Below are positions 1 to 6,925 of a DNA stretch of 44,066 nucleotides, piece by piece. The notes under the pieces were generated by a model. That model had not been told where the DNA came from, did not search any database, and worked only from the letters and a program-made list of their open reading frames with translations. Numbering within the stretch: position 1 is the first letter of the stretch; the number at the start of each line of letters is the position of its first letter. Where the stretch lies: NCBI GenBank assembly GCA_017527625.1, contig JAFXPV010000041.1, forward strand, positions 1 through 44,066, read 5' to 3'. Made by a program: the position numbers and the translations under genes. The DNA is from Bacteroidales bacterium. GTDB lineage: Bacteria > Bacteroidota > Bacteroidia > Bacteroidales > UBA932.

Positions 1-1
1 C

Positions 2-418
2 ACGATCATAATTATGACTTCGAATGTCGGCAGCGACATCATCCAGGACTACATCGCGAGCGGCAAACCGATGGACAGTTGCAGGGATGAGGTGATGGGC
101 ATCCTGAAAGGCTGCGTTCGTCCCGAGTTCCTCAACCGTATCGACGAGATCATAATGTTCCAGCCGCTGACCAAGGACAATGTCCGTGACATCGTCAATA
201 TGCAGCTCGACCAGATCAAGAAGAAAGTCCAGGAGAACGCCGGCATCCGCCTGAGCATCTCGCCCGAGAAGATCGACCAGCTCTGCGAAGACGGCTACGA
301 CCCAGCCTACGGAGCCCGTCCCATCAAGCGGCTGCTCCAGCGCGAAATCGTCGACCGCCTCGCCAAGGATATGCTCTCCGGCAAGGTCGTTCCCGGTATG
401 GAATACGTAATCTGCTAA
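2..418 (+). CDS. clpB: ATP-dependent chaperone ClpB, C-terminal fragment
   Basis: The reading frame is already open at the window edge and runs to TAA at 416-418, so only the last ~138 residues are present. It starts with TIIIMTSNVGSD, the sensor-1 strand of the second AAA+ domain. It continues with EFLNRIDEIIMFQPL and ends with the D2 small domain, where YDPAYGARPIKRLLQ is the sensor-2 block (GAR arginine). ClpB is the hexameric cytosolic disaggregase that threads aggregated proteins in cooperation with DnaK. Identification rests on these motifs and on ending soon after sensor 2, as ClpB does; ClpC or ClpA are less likely. The Met at 14 is internal and not a real start. Confidence 0.95.
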   Translation, partial: TIIIMTSNVGSDIIQDYIASGKPMDSCRDEVMGILKGCVRPEFLNRIDEIIMFQPLTKDNVRDIVNMQLDQIKKKVQENAGIRLSISPEKIDQLCEDGYDPAYGARPIKRLLQREIVDRLAKDMLSGKVVPGMEYVIC

Positions 419-432
419 GCGCGGGCGCGCTT
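417..432. other. GC-rich perfect hairpin at the clpB stop codon
   Basis: A perfect 7-bp inverted repeat, AAGCGCG-GG-CGCGCTT, begins inside the clpB stop codon. A T7 run follows about 21 bases further on (453-459). It may be a weak terminator, but the T run is too far away for a classical intrinsic one. Confidence 0.35.
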
Positions 433-460
433 CCGGTGCACCAGAACCTACAGTTTTTTT

Positions 461-577
461 GTGCGCGCGTGATTTGTAATCCGCTGATTAGCACCGTTTA
501 ACGCAAACTCCTCCCCTTGATTTCGAGGGGGAGGAGTTTCTGTATTTCGCTGAGAGTGAGCGCCTTGCAAAACACGG
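461..577 (+). repeat. Palindromic interspersed element, copy 1 (right end damaged)
   Basis: This block of about 117 bases closely matches 5502-5622. Its left end GTGCGCGCGTGATTT is the reverse complement of the right end of copy 2. In the middle is a perfect 12-bp stem, AAACTCCTCCCC at 505-516 with GGGGAGGAGTTT at 528-539. The expected right inverted repeat is eroded here, and the element stops where the fossil esterase tail starts at about 578. The architecture (terminal inverted repeats plus central hairpin, non-coding, near a Y1 transposase) resembles a REP/BIME or MITE. Confidence 0.75.
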
Positions 578-578
578 A

Positions 579-599
579 CTGCGGCTGATTTTCAAATAG
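579..599 (+). pseudogene. Fossil C-terminal codons of the CE1-like esterase
   Basis: Reading CTG CGG CTG ATT TTC AAA TAG gives LRLIFK-stop. The intact esterase on the other strand ends LQLIFK-stop, and 16 consecutive bases are identical (GCTGATTTTCAAATAG). Downstream sequence continues to match the intergenic DNA after the intact esterase up to the lipoprotein start codon. I therefore infer that this is a leftover tail of a duplicated esterase gene whose body has been lost. Confidence 0.7.
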
Positions 600-632
600 A
601 ACAAAGCTCAATACAGCTTTTATTCAAATTTT

Positions 633-685
633 GCATCTATATAATGCAGTATTTCGGTTATCTGCGCGTTTTATAGTAAAGGCAA
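633..685 (+). repeat. Duplicated leader of the lipoprotein genes, copy A
   Basis: 50 of 53 bases are identical to the reverse complement of 4225-4277, and both copies sit just upstream of a homologous lipoprotein gene. The block includes GCATCTATATAA and TGCGCGTTTTATAGTAAAGG. It presumably holds the promoter and 5' UTR, although no clean TAnnTTTG box is visible. Confidence 0.8.
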
Positions 686-697
686 CATTTAAGACTC

Positions 698-1153
698 ATG
701 AAAAGCCGTATCAAAAACTTCTGGAAATATTTGGCAACAGCCATCCTGGGCCTCTTTGGTATATCCTCCTGCGAACCCGCATGTATGTATGGCTCTCCAT
801 TCGCTGATTTCAGGGTTTTAGGAACTGTGAAGGACGAGGCTGGGAAACCGATTGAAGGTATCAAGGTTACAGTTACTAAAGACTGGGGACATAATGGAGA
901 TACAGACTATAAGGTGGATAATACTATATACACCGATGCGAAGGGGCAATACCTCCTTGATCAAGACATCTTGCCGTCTGTGCCTGCGGTGACCATTCTG
1001 TTTGAAGACGTTGATGGCGCCGCGAATGGCGGAGATTTTTCATCAGCCGAAGTAAAGCCAGAAGTTAAAAACACCCCTGTAAAAGATAGCAATAACAGTT
1101 GGAAAGAAGCTATCTATGATGTCAGGGCTGACGTTGTATTGAAGAAGAAATAA
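698..1153 (+). CDS. Putative lipoprotein of an rSAM/lipoprotein system, orphan paralog
   Basis: A 151-residue protein homologous to the two lipoproteins that flank the radical SAM gene at 2693-3766. It begins MKSRIKNFWKYLATAILG and has a lipobox ending GISSC, so it is probably exported and lipidated. After the cysteine come the family motifs MYGSPFADF and LGTVKDEAGKPIEGI, then a single carboxypeptidase-regulatory/transthyretin-like beta-sandwich with YTDAKG and FEDVDG, and a basic end LKKK. The family matches what is known as TIGR04134 (putative lipoprotein, rSAM/lipoprotein system), function unknown. This copy lies on the opposite strand from the operon, behind a duplicated leader, so it is probably expressed separately but still a candidate substrate for the same enzyme. 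Confidence 0.85.
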   Translation: MKSRIKNFWKYLATAILGLFGISSCEPACMYGSPFADFRVLGTVKDEAGKPIEGIKVTVTKDWGHNGDTDYKVDNTIYTDAKGQYLLDQDILPSVPAVTILFEDVDGAANGGDFSSAEVKPEVKNTPVKDSNNSWKEAIYDVRADVVLKKK

Positions 1154-1162
1154 TTGGGTGTC

Positions 1163-1185
1163 CGCTTTGCAAATCACGGGCACAA
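1163..1185 (+). repeat. Fragment of the palindromic element (right end only)
   Basis: The sequence CGCTTTGCAAATCACGGGCA followed by CAAC closely matches the right end of the element at 5600-5624. Only this terminal piece is present, between the orphan lipoprotein gene and the next promoter. Confidence 0.5.
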
Positions 1186-1202
1186 CGTGAGAGAAAAAGA
1201 AG

Positions 1203-1210
1203 TACTTTTG
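1203..1210 (+). promoter_or_regulatory. Bacteroidota -7 box (TACTTTTG)
   Basis: This is an exact match to TAnnTTTG, 30 bases ahead of the ATG at 1241. No -33 TTTG at a good distance was seen. Confidence 0.55.
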
Positions 1211-1240
1211 CATAGACGAATGAGATAATTCAAAAGCGCT

Positions 1241-1798
1241 ATGAAGAAGTACTTCTTGTTGTTTGCGGTTGTCATGATGGCTTTGGCGACTGCTTGCGAA
1301 AAAAAAGATATCTCGATCCAAGAGGGCGAAGACTATATTGTCATCAAAGGCATAAAATGGGCTCTGAAGCCGGTGACGTCATATCTTGGGGATGTGGAGG
1401 GAGCTGTTCCGCCCGGTTTCTCCTCACCTACTCTGGACCAGCTCAAGAAGCTCCCGCAAGTTTCTGCGATGTACTATGGACATCTTTCTGACGGCACAAA
1501 AGGAGTCCTCTTCGGCAACACCTTTATCGGCGACTATTCTTATTCTTCTGTCGGAGATGACGGCAGGGTGAGGAACGCCGATTACAACCGGTATACCTTT
1601 ACGGATGATGATTTGAAGCACGGCGTGTTCCTACCGGTGAATGACGGCTGGGACGGATACTACTGGGGCAAGTATGACCAGGGGTATTACACCTATCTGC
1701 ATTTCAGCATGATAGAGATGAAAACGTATATGGTTCCAAACATGGACGCAGGAAGGGTACTCACCATCTTAGGTGGTCTGCTCCCGGTGAAGAATTAA
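1241..1798 (+). CDS. Hypothetical lipoprotein
   Basis: A 185-residue protein with a short signal peptide, MKKYFLLFAVVMMALATAC, in which the cysteine lies in a lipobox, so it is probably a lipoprotein. The rest is aromatic-rich (for example DGYYWGKYDQGYYTYLHF) with one hydrophobic stretch near the end. I recognise no domain. It has its own -7 box and faces the convergent 1810-2205 gene, with only 11 bases between the two stops. Its position beside the rSAM/lipoprotein genes may be chance. Confidence 0.75.
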   Translation: MKKYFLLFAVVMMALATACEKKDISIQEGEDYIVIKGIKWALKPVTSYLGDVEGAVPPGFSSPTLDQLKKLPQVSAMYYGHLSDGTKGVLFGNTFIGDYSYSSVGDDGRVRNADYNRYTFTDDDLKHGVFLPVNDGWDGYYWGKYDQGYYTYLHFSMIEMKTYMVPNMDAGRVLTILGGLLPVKN

Positions 1799-1809
1799 TC
1801 AGAATCCAA

Positions 1810-2205
1810 TCAGTAGTTTGTGAACATGCTGAGCTCGAGGCTGTCAACGTACGGCGCGAGAGCTCTGTTGAAGGTTTCATAGTCGGTCGATTCGCAGACG
1901 TCGGGCGAAACAGGCAGGGTCACGTCCACCAGCAGCGTCTGGTTCGTGAAATTGACCATTACCGGAATGCCGAGAGTTTTTGAGACGCCACGGATCATAA
2001 GTTTCCCTTGTTCCGGAATGTCAATGATATCTTTCCTTTCTTCGAAATCAGGAAGCCTCTCGCCGTCAACATAGATTTCGGGATCCTTCAGGTCGGCATA
2101 GAGGCGGCAGGCGCCGTGGACAATGGCGTTCCATCCTGCACCCCATGTCAACTGCCAGCGTGAATACAGCCAGCCTGCATCTTTCTTAACACCAATAAGC
2201 AGCAT
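1810..2205 (-). CDS. Conserved-looking hypothetical protein, last gene of the rSAM operon
   Basis: A 131-residue protein beginning MLLIGVKKDAGWLYSRWQ, with no signal peptide and no clear membrane segment, so probably cytoplasmic. It starts 41 bases after the stop of the second lipoprotein and on the same strand, so it is probably the fourth gene of the operon 4212-1810. I recognise no family. A normal amino-acid composition and the tight downstream border with a convergent gene support it being real. An adaptor or partner of the radical SAM enzyme is possible, but nothing in the sequence shows this. Confidence 0.6.
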   Translation of the reverse strand: MLLIGVKKDAGWLYSRWQLTWGAGWNAIVHGACRLYADLKDPEIYVDGERLPDFEERKDIIDIPEQGKLMIRGVSKTLGIPVMVNFTNQTLLVDVTLPVSPDVCESTDYETFNRALAPYVDSLELSMFTNY

Positions 2206-2246
2206 GATATTGAGTTTTTGCTACGTAAAGGTAACAAGAAAAGACA

Positions 2247-2696
2247 TTACTTCTTCAGGGTAACATCGGCCTTGGCCTCAAAGTCGCCCAAATGCCAGCT
2301 ATTGTCGCCCTTATGGGTCTGTTTGATTTGCGGTTTTACCTCTGCGGGTTTAAAAGCACCGCCATGTGCTTCGCCATCAATGTCTTCAAAGACAACAGTC
2401 ACTACATCCGGAACCATAGTCTCCTGATTCATCAGAGCCCATGCACCATTGGCATCAGTGTAGAGAGTATCATTCTGATTCCATTCTTGACCCTCACTTT
2501 TGTTCCGCCATGTCTTTCGTACAGCAACTCGGATACCTTCTATTGATTTCCCCGTCTCATCCTTTACGGTTCCAAGCGCCTTGAAATCAGCGTGTGGTGA
2601 GCCGTACATAAGAACTGGTTCGCAGGATGCGAATCCGAGAATACCGAGGATGGCGGCAAGAAAACGTGTCCAGAATTTCTTGATTCTGCTTTTCAT
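2247..2696 (-). CDS. Putative lipoprotein of the rSAM/lipoprotein system, operon copy 2
   Basis: A 149-residue protein starting MKSRIKKFWTRFLAAILG with lipobox GFASC. It shares MYGSPHADF, LGTVKDETGKSIEGI, YTDANGAW, FEDIDG and a basic C-terminus with its two paralogs. The fold is probably one carboxypeptidase-regulatory-like beta-sandwich on the outer surface or periplasmic face of a membrane. Its ATG overlaps the stop of the radical SAM gene in an ATGA, which indicates translational coupling. It is the third gene of the operon. Known as TIGR04134-type; the modification, if any, is unknown. Confidence 0.85.
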   Translation of the reverse strand: MKSRIKKFWTRFLAAILGILGFASCEPVLMYGSPHADFKALGTVKDETGKSIEGIRVAVRKTWRNKSEGQEWNQNDTLYTDANGAWALMNQETMVPDVVTVVFEDIDGEAHGGAFKPAEVKPQIKQTHKGDNSWHLGDFEAKADVTLKK

Positions 2697-3766
2697 TTAG
2701 TTTGCATTTTATTCAATAAACATTGGATGAGATTGCCCTCGGAGTCCCGCAGATGCATGCCGTTCCCTTTGCAGTACTTCCAGTAGCGGCAGGCACCGCA
2801 CATATCCTTCCTCATCCAGCTGCGGTCCCTGTAGGGCTGGAAACGGTTGTTCCAGACCTCCATGAAATCGTCTTTGTAAATATTGCCCTGGACGTAGTCG
2901 GAGCGGATGCTGGCGCAGGCGGATATAGAGCCGTCGGAAAGGACAGAACCGATGGTGACGCCGGCGTTGCATTTGAATAGATAGTCGCGGACGTCGCCCT
3001 CATAATTGCCGAGGAAGCCTTCGCAGGCAAAGGAAGCTTTGATCCGGCCTTCTTTGCGTGTGGCCTTGATGAAATCCATCAGGCTGCGGAGTTCGCTGCC
3101 GGAAAGCTGCAGTTCGGGGTCATTGGCAGCACGACCCACCGGGAAGATGGTAAACAACCGCCAGGCTTTGAGACCGAGGCTGATTAGATACTCTTTCATC
3201 TCGGGAAGCTGCGGCAGGCTGCGTTTGTTGACGCAAGTCACGACGTCGAACTCAACCTCACCGGAATCGACGACCATCTTGATGGCCTTGGAAGCCTTTT
3301 CGAAGGAACCGGGACGGCCACGCATCCAGTCGTGAACCTCTCCGAGGCCGTCGAGGCTGATGGTCATTGCCCTCAGGCCATTGCCGAGCAGGCTCTTGTA
3401 GCGCTCCGGAGTAAGGGCCAGGCCGTTGGTCACTATGCTCCACGGAAAGCCGCGGTCATAGATGGCACGGCCGCAGGCTTCAAGGTCTTTCCGCACCAGC
3501 GGCTCGCCGCCTGTGATGATAACCAACACTTTGTGTGGATCATAAACTTTCGCCACGGAATCAAGCGCCTTGCAGAAATCTGCCACTGGCATGTCTTTCA
3601 CCAGAGACTGGACCCGGCAGTCGCTGCCGCAGTGCCTGCAGGCCAGGTTGCAGCGCAGCGTACACTCCCAGAAAAGCTGGTGGAGTTCATGCTTCTCCAC
3701 CTCCTCTTCATGGAGCTTGCTGACTATGTCCAGCGCTATCTTGCGCCGCAGTGAAAGAGATTCCAT
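2693..3766 (-). CDS. Radical SAM/SPASM-like enzyme of the rSAM/lipoprotein system
   Basis: A 357-residue protein. Near residue 35 the segment ECTLRCNLACRHCGSDC carries the CxxxCxxC that binds the 4Fe-4S cluster and S-adenosylmethionine. ITGGEPLVRKDL (GGEP motif) and TISLDGLGEVHDWMRG complete the radical SAM barrel. The C-terminal part has a SPASM-like cysteine set: CNAG..., SAC, then CGACRYWKYC and a last QC. The usual Cys after YCKGN is Gly. Enzymes of this class modify peptides or proteins. The pairing with two lipoproteins matches the TIGR04133/TIGR04134 system, whose reaction is not known. The start ATG shares one base with the stop of the upstream lipoprotein and the stop overlaps the next ATG, so all three are translationally coupled. 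Confidence 0.9.
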   Translation of the reverse strand: MESLSLRRKIALDIVSKLHEEEVEKHELHQLFWECTLRCNLACRHCGSDCRVQSLVKDMPVADFCKALDSVAKVYDPHKVLVIITGGEPLVRKDLEACGRAIYDRGFPWSIVTNGLALTPERYKSLLGNGLRAMTISLDGLGEVHDWMRGRPGSFEKASKAIKMVVDSGEVEFDVVTCVNKRSLPQLPEMKEYLISLGLKAWRLFTIFPVGRAANDPELQLSGSELRSLMDFIKATRKEGRIKASFACEGFLGNYEGDVRDYLFKCNAGVTIGSVLSDGSISACASIRSDYVQGNIYKDDFMEVWNNRFQPYRDRSWMRKDMCGACRYWKYCKGNGMHLRDSEGNLIQCLLNKMQTK

Positions 3767-4212
3767 TATTTCTTCTTCAAAACTATGTCTGTCTTGGCTT
3801 CAAAGTAGCCTTTATGCCAGCTTCCGTCGCCGTCAGCAACCTTTTTGAAATCAGGCGTAACCTCAGTGGACTTGAACTCTCCGTCATGCTCTGCCCCGTC
3901 AACATCCTCAAAGACAAGTGTTATTGTCGGAAATATAGCTTGATCATGACTATGGAGATAGGCACCACTTGCATCGGTATAAACAGTGTCTGCAGTAAAA
4001 TAATTTTCGTCCCAATTAGTACGGACAGATACCATAATTCCTTCTATCGGTTTCCCGGCTTCGTCTTTCACGGTTCCTAAAGCCTTGAAGGAGGCGTAAG
4101 GTGAACCATACATGCCCTCAGGTTCAATTTCTTCTCCACACGATGAGAATCCAAGCACGCCGAGGATAGCTGTTGCAAGATATTTCGAAAGTTTATAGAT
4201 ACGGCTTTTCAT
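3766..4212 (-). CDS. Putative lipoprotein of the rSAM/lipoprotein system, operon copy 1
   Basis: A 148-residue protein and the first gene of the operon. It starts MKSRIYKLSKYLATAILG with lipobox GFSSC. It keeps the family blocks GMYGSPYASF, LGTVKDEAGKPIEGI, YTDASGAYL, FEDVDGAEHDGEF and the LKKK end. Compared with the other copies it has a short insertion, GEEIEPE, after the lipid cysteine. The gene is preceded by the 53-base leader shared with the orphan paralog at 698. TAATG links its stop to the radical SAM start. Likely exported, lipidated and a partner or substrate of that enzyme (inference). Confidence 0.87.
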   Translation of the reverse strand: MKSRIYKLSKYLATAILGVLGFSSCGEEIEPEGMYGSPYASFKALGTVKDEAGKPIEGIMVSVRTNWDENYFTADTVYTDASGAYLHSHDQAIFPTITLVFEDVDGAEHDGEFKSTEVTPDFKKVADGDGSWHKGYFEAKTDIVLKKK

Positions 4213-4224
4213 GAGTCTTGTTTA

Positions 4225-4277
4225 TTGCCTTTACTATAAAACGCGCAGGGAACCGAAATACTGCGTTATATAGATGC
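4225..4277 (-). repeat. Duplicated leader of the lipoprotein genes, copy B
   Basis: On the minus strand this matches 633-685 at 50 of 53 positions. It lies between the esterase stop and the first lipoprotein start and presumably carries the operon promoter, although no standard -7 box is evident. Confidence 0.8.
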
Positions 4278-4311
4278 ATAATTTGAAGAAAAAGCTGTAA
4301 CGGGCTATACG

Positions 4312-5430
4312 CTATTTGAAAATCAGCTGCAGGAAATGGTAGAGGCTGCGGCGCCATGTCTGCCATTCGTGGGCTGTGTCGGGTGAGACATAGGTGGCTG
4401 CGTTGAAGCCCTGAGCCTTGAGTTCAGCTACGTTCTGCTCTATGCGAGCAGGGTATTCCTCAGAGCCGCAGGTCTCGAAGACGAGCTTCACTGCGTCTTT
4501 GCTGAGCAGCGAGGGGTCTGACACCACGCCGCCGCTGAAGATGCCCAGCCAGCCGAACATGTCGCTGTGCCTTACACCCACCGTGCCGGTAATCATGCCG
4601 CCGAGCGACAGGCCGGCCATGGCGCGGTGTGCAGCATCAGTCATCACGCGGTAGTGCGCCTCGATGTCGGGCAGAGCCTCGGTGAGGAACATCTCTTCGT
4701 AATTCTCATTCCATTTGTCTGCGAGAGCCAGGCGGCCGCGGTTGTCGCCGGGACGATAGACGAAGTCATTGTTCATCACGATGATGAGCGGCTCGATCTT
4801 GCCGTCGGCAATGAGGTTGTCGGCGATGATGGCTGCGAAGCCGGTGTGGGTCCATTCGGTCTCATTCTCGCCCGCGCCGTGCTGGAGGTAGAGGACGGGG
4901 TAGCGCCTACCCGGCTGTGAATCATAACCGGCCGGGGTGTAGACATACGCCCTGCGCCACTGCCCTTCAATCTTCGAGAAGAACCAGTGCTCCCTAACAT
5001 CTCCGTGCGGCACATCCCTCATCAGGTAATAGCTGTCCTGCGGAGAAGGAATCTCGATGGTACTCACCCAGCCGTTTGAATAGGTGAACTCCAGGCCGGG
5101 GTCGGGAACTTTGACGCCGTCCACAATCCAGCGGGCAATCTGATAGCCGACCTTCGGCGCCTTGGCGATGACGTTCCAGTTGCCGTCGGCATCCTGTTGT
5201 GCCGGGAACTCCACGAAGGCGAACTCCAGTTTCACATCCTTGGCTGTGGCAGGGGCGCTGAAGCGGAACCAATAGTCTCCGGCCGCATTGACTTTGGGAA
5301 ATTCGGACTGACGCTGAGTGCTGGAAGTGCGCTGCCAGCCGTCGGTAGAAGGTGGAACAAAAGTGCCCTGGGCGAAGGCGGAGCCGCACAACATGCACAC
5401 CGCCGCGATGGAAAGAAGAAGCTGCTTCAT
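4312..5430 (-). CDS. Secreted CE1-like esterase (esterase D/feruloyl or acetyl esterase type)
   Basis: I start this at the ATG at 5430, which gives 372 residues beginning with the signal peptide MKQLLLSIAAVCMLCGSAFA. The open frame upstream reaches 5598 but reads into a palindromic element. After an N-terminal immunoglobulin/CBM48-like domain (roughly residues 25-130) comes an alpha/beta hydrolase fold with YPVLYLQHGAGENETEW, the nucleophile elbow GLSLGG (Ser near residue 272) and the catalytic His in DTAHEWQTWR. The family removes feruloyl or acetyl groups from plant polysaccharides; the exact substrate cannot be told. It is next to, but probably not co-transcribed with, the rSAM operon. Its last codons are also found as a fossil at 579-599. 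Confidence 0.88.
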   Translation of the reverse strand: MKQLLLSIAAVCMLCGSAFAQGTFVPPSTDGWQRTSSTQRQSEFPKVNAAGDYWFRFSAPATAKDVKLEFAFVEFPAQQDADGNWNVIAKAPKVGYQIARWIVDGVKVPDPGLEFTYSNGWVSTIEIPSPQDSYYLMRDVPHGDVREHWFFSKIEGQWRRAYVYTPAGYDSQPGRRYPVLYLQHGAGENETEWTHTGFAAIIADNLIADGKIEPLIIVMNNDFVYRPGDNRGRLALADKWNENYEEMFLTEALPDIEAHYRVMTDAAHRAMAGLSLGGMITGTVGVRHSDMFGWLGIFSGGVVSDPSLLSKDAVKLVFETCGSEEYPARIEQNVAELKAQGFNAATYVSPDTAHEWQTWRRSLYHFLQLIFK

Positions 5431-5501
5431 GTGATAGTCATTTATTTCTTTACAAGATAGTGAATAATCTAAAAAGAAATAGCGCCCCGCACATTTTCGT
5501 T

Positions 5502-5622
5502 GTGCGCGTGATTTATAATCCGCTGACTGGTACCGTTTTACGCAAACTCCTCCCCTTGATTTCGAGGGGAAGGAGTTTGCGTATTTCGCTGAGAGCAAGC
5601 GCTTTGCAAATCACGCGCGCAC
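5502..5622 (+). repeat. Palindromic interspersed element, copy 2 (complete)
   Basis: This 121-base element has terminal inverted repeats, GTGCGCGTGATTT at the left and AAATCACGCGCGCAC at 5608-5622. Its central hairpin pairs ACGCAAACTCC (5530-5540) with GGAGTTTGCGT (5562-5572). It closely matches copy 1 (461-577) in the same orientation. It lies 85 bases from the 3' end of the Y1 transposase gene, the usual arrangement for a RAYT and its REP sequences. Confidence 0.8.
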
Positions 5623-5706
5623 AAGCAGACGCGCCGCGCACACCAGAAATGTCGGAGGAGGCATGAAACCACGGAAGCTCAAGCCATGCGCACTCCAAAA
5701 TCATCA

Positions 5707-6636
5707 TTACCGAGACGCCGTCTCTTCCAGATGCAGGAACCTTTCAACATGCTTATTCGTAGCTCCGTTCACCGTGAAGAGCCTCCTTTTGAGATGAATC
5801 AAATCCTTGCGCGGCATCTCATGAAAGCGGAACCCCTTGTAGTCCAATCCCGAGGCCACGGTCTTTCTGAGCATTGACAGATAGACCGAGTAATCTTCCC
5901 AAGGTTCATAGATGTCGTTTTCTGAGCCTGCAGAAGACTCTATTGCCACCAATGTCTTATTGATGCCGTCGAAATGGCTGAGGAATCCTTCCCGGTCAAT
6001 AAAGAAATACTTGACAATGATATAATCGACCATCTGCGGCTTCTCATCATTCTTCAGTTTTGCTAATACTCTGTCCAATATTGTATAGTTCAAATACCGT
6101 CCTCGCTTGAAGCAACCATCTACTACTGCCAAAGATTTCCGCATTTCGAAACGAGCCTCTCTTTTAACCAGCTTCTCGGAAAAAGGATGATCTGATAAGA
6201 AATAGCCGAGCACATTCCATTTATACGCTATTGCTTTTTCTACAATTCGGCCGACAGAAGGATTATTTGCAATATACACCAGACACGACCTGAGGGCCTT
6301 GCCGGATACCTTTGCAGCATAGCCGCAGCGCATCAACAGTGGCCCTTGCCGGTTGTACTCTTTGTTGAATTCTTTTGTAAATAAGGAAGACAGATCTCTG
6401 CAAAAAGACCTCAAGACATCTTGTGACGGTGCTTTAAGACAGGCGTGGGTATGATTGAACATTATGCAGAAAGCTTCAACCTTCATTTCATATTTCTTTG
6501 CCAGTACGCTAAAAACCGTGTAATAAAAGAGGTAATCCTCAATTCTATAGAATAGTACTCTGCCATATCGTGCCTTGAAGTACAGATGGTGGAAAGATCC
6601 GTCCCTGTAGAAATGATTACTGATTTTATTCTTCAT
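5707..6636 (-). CDS. REP-associated tyrosine transposase-like protein (Y1/IS200-type)
   Basis: A 309-residue protein. The N-terminal half is a Y1 HUH domain: FCIMFNHTHACL has the two metal-binding histidines (H62, H64), NKEYNRQGPLL is the conserved RAYT segment, and YIANNPSVG carries the likely catalytic Tyr (Y121). The rest (about 180 residues) is a C-terminal extension that I cannot assign. Such enzymes nick single-stranded DNA at palindromic REP sequences and are usually domesticated, single-copy genes. The adjacent palindromic element at 5502-5622 is the obvious candidate substrate. No transposon ends enclose the gene itself. About 290 non-coding bases follow up to 6926, with no feature I can name. 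Confidence 0.85.
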   Translation of the reverse strand: MKNKISNHFYRDGSFHHLYFKARYGRVLFYRIEDYLFYYTVFSVLAKKYEMKVEAFCIMFNHTHACLKAPSQDVLRSFCRDLSSLFTKEFNKEYNRQGPLLMRCGYAAKVSGKALRSCLVYIANNPSVGRIVEKAIAYKWNVLGYFLSDHPFSEKLVKREARFEMRKSLAVVDGCFKRGRYLNYTILDRVLAKLKNDEKPQMVDYIIVKYFFIDREGFLSHFDGINKTLVAIESSAGSENDIYEPWEDYSVYLSMLRKTVASGLDYKGFRFHEMPRKDLIHLKRRLFTVNGATNKHVERFLHLEETASR

Positions 6637-6925
6637 GCTTCGGTATTTGCCACGATACTACGGCTTTCTCGCATTAACGTCAATACCCCTGCAGTCGATT
6701 ATTCTGCTTACAAGATTCTCTCTATCATTTTTGAAAGTTCGCGTTATTTGCAAATATTTGTAATTGTTGCACTTAGACCACGTCCTACTCCCTTGCAGGG
6801 GCACCTGGCTTTGCTCTTGCTGCTTGAAAGAAAGCCGATTAAAAAACACGGCCAATATCAGCATTTGTGATTCTGCGCGTTTTTGCGTAATTTGTCGTCA
6901 GTATACACTATCTGAACATCTGATT

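Noticed and set aside
5431..5598. Upstream extension of the esterase frame
   Set aside because: It reads into a palindromic non-coding element, while the Met at 5430 begins a perfect signal peptide.
461..6636. Simple inverted duplication that carried the palindromic elements along with the lipoprotein block
   Set aside because: The two elements are in the same orientation while the lipoprotein blocks are inverted, so the elements probably moved independently.
6637..6925. A small gene or RNA between the RAYT-like gene and the SGNH hydrolase gene
   Set aside because: Short frames on both strands lack signals or sensible composition, and no strong hairpin with a T run is present.
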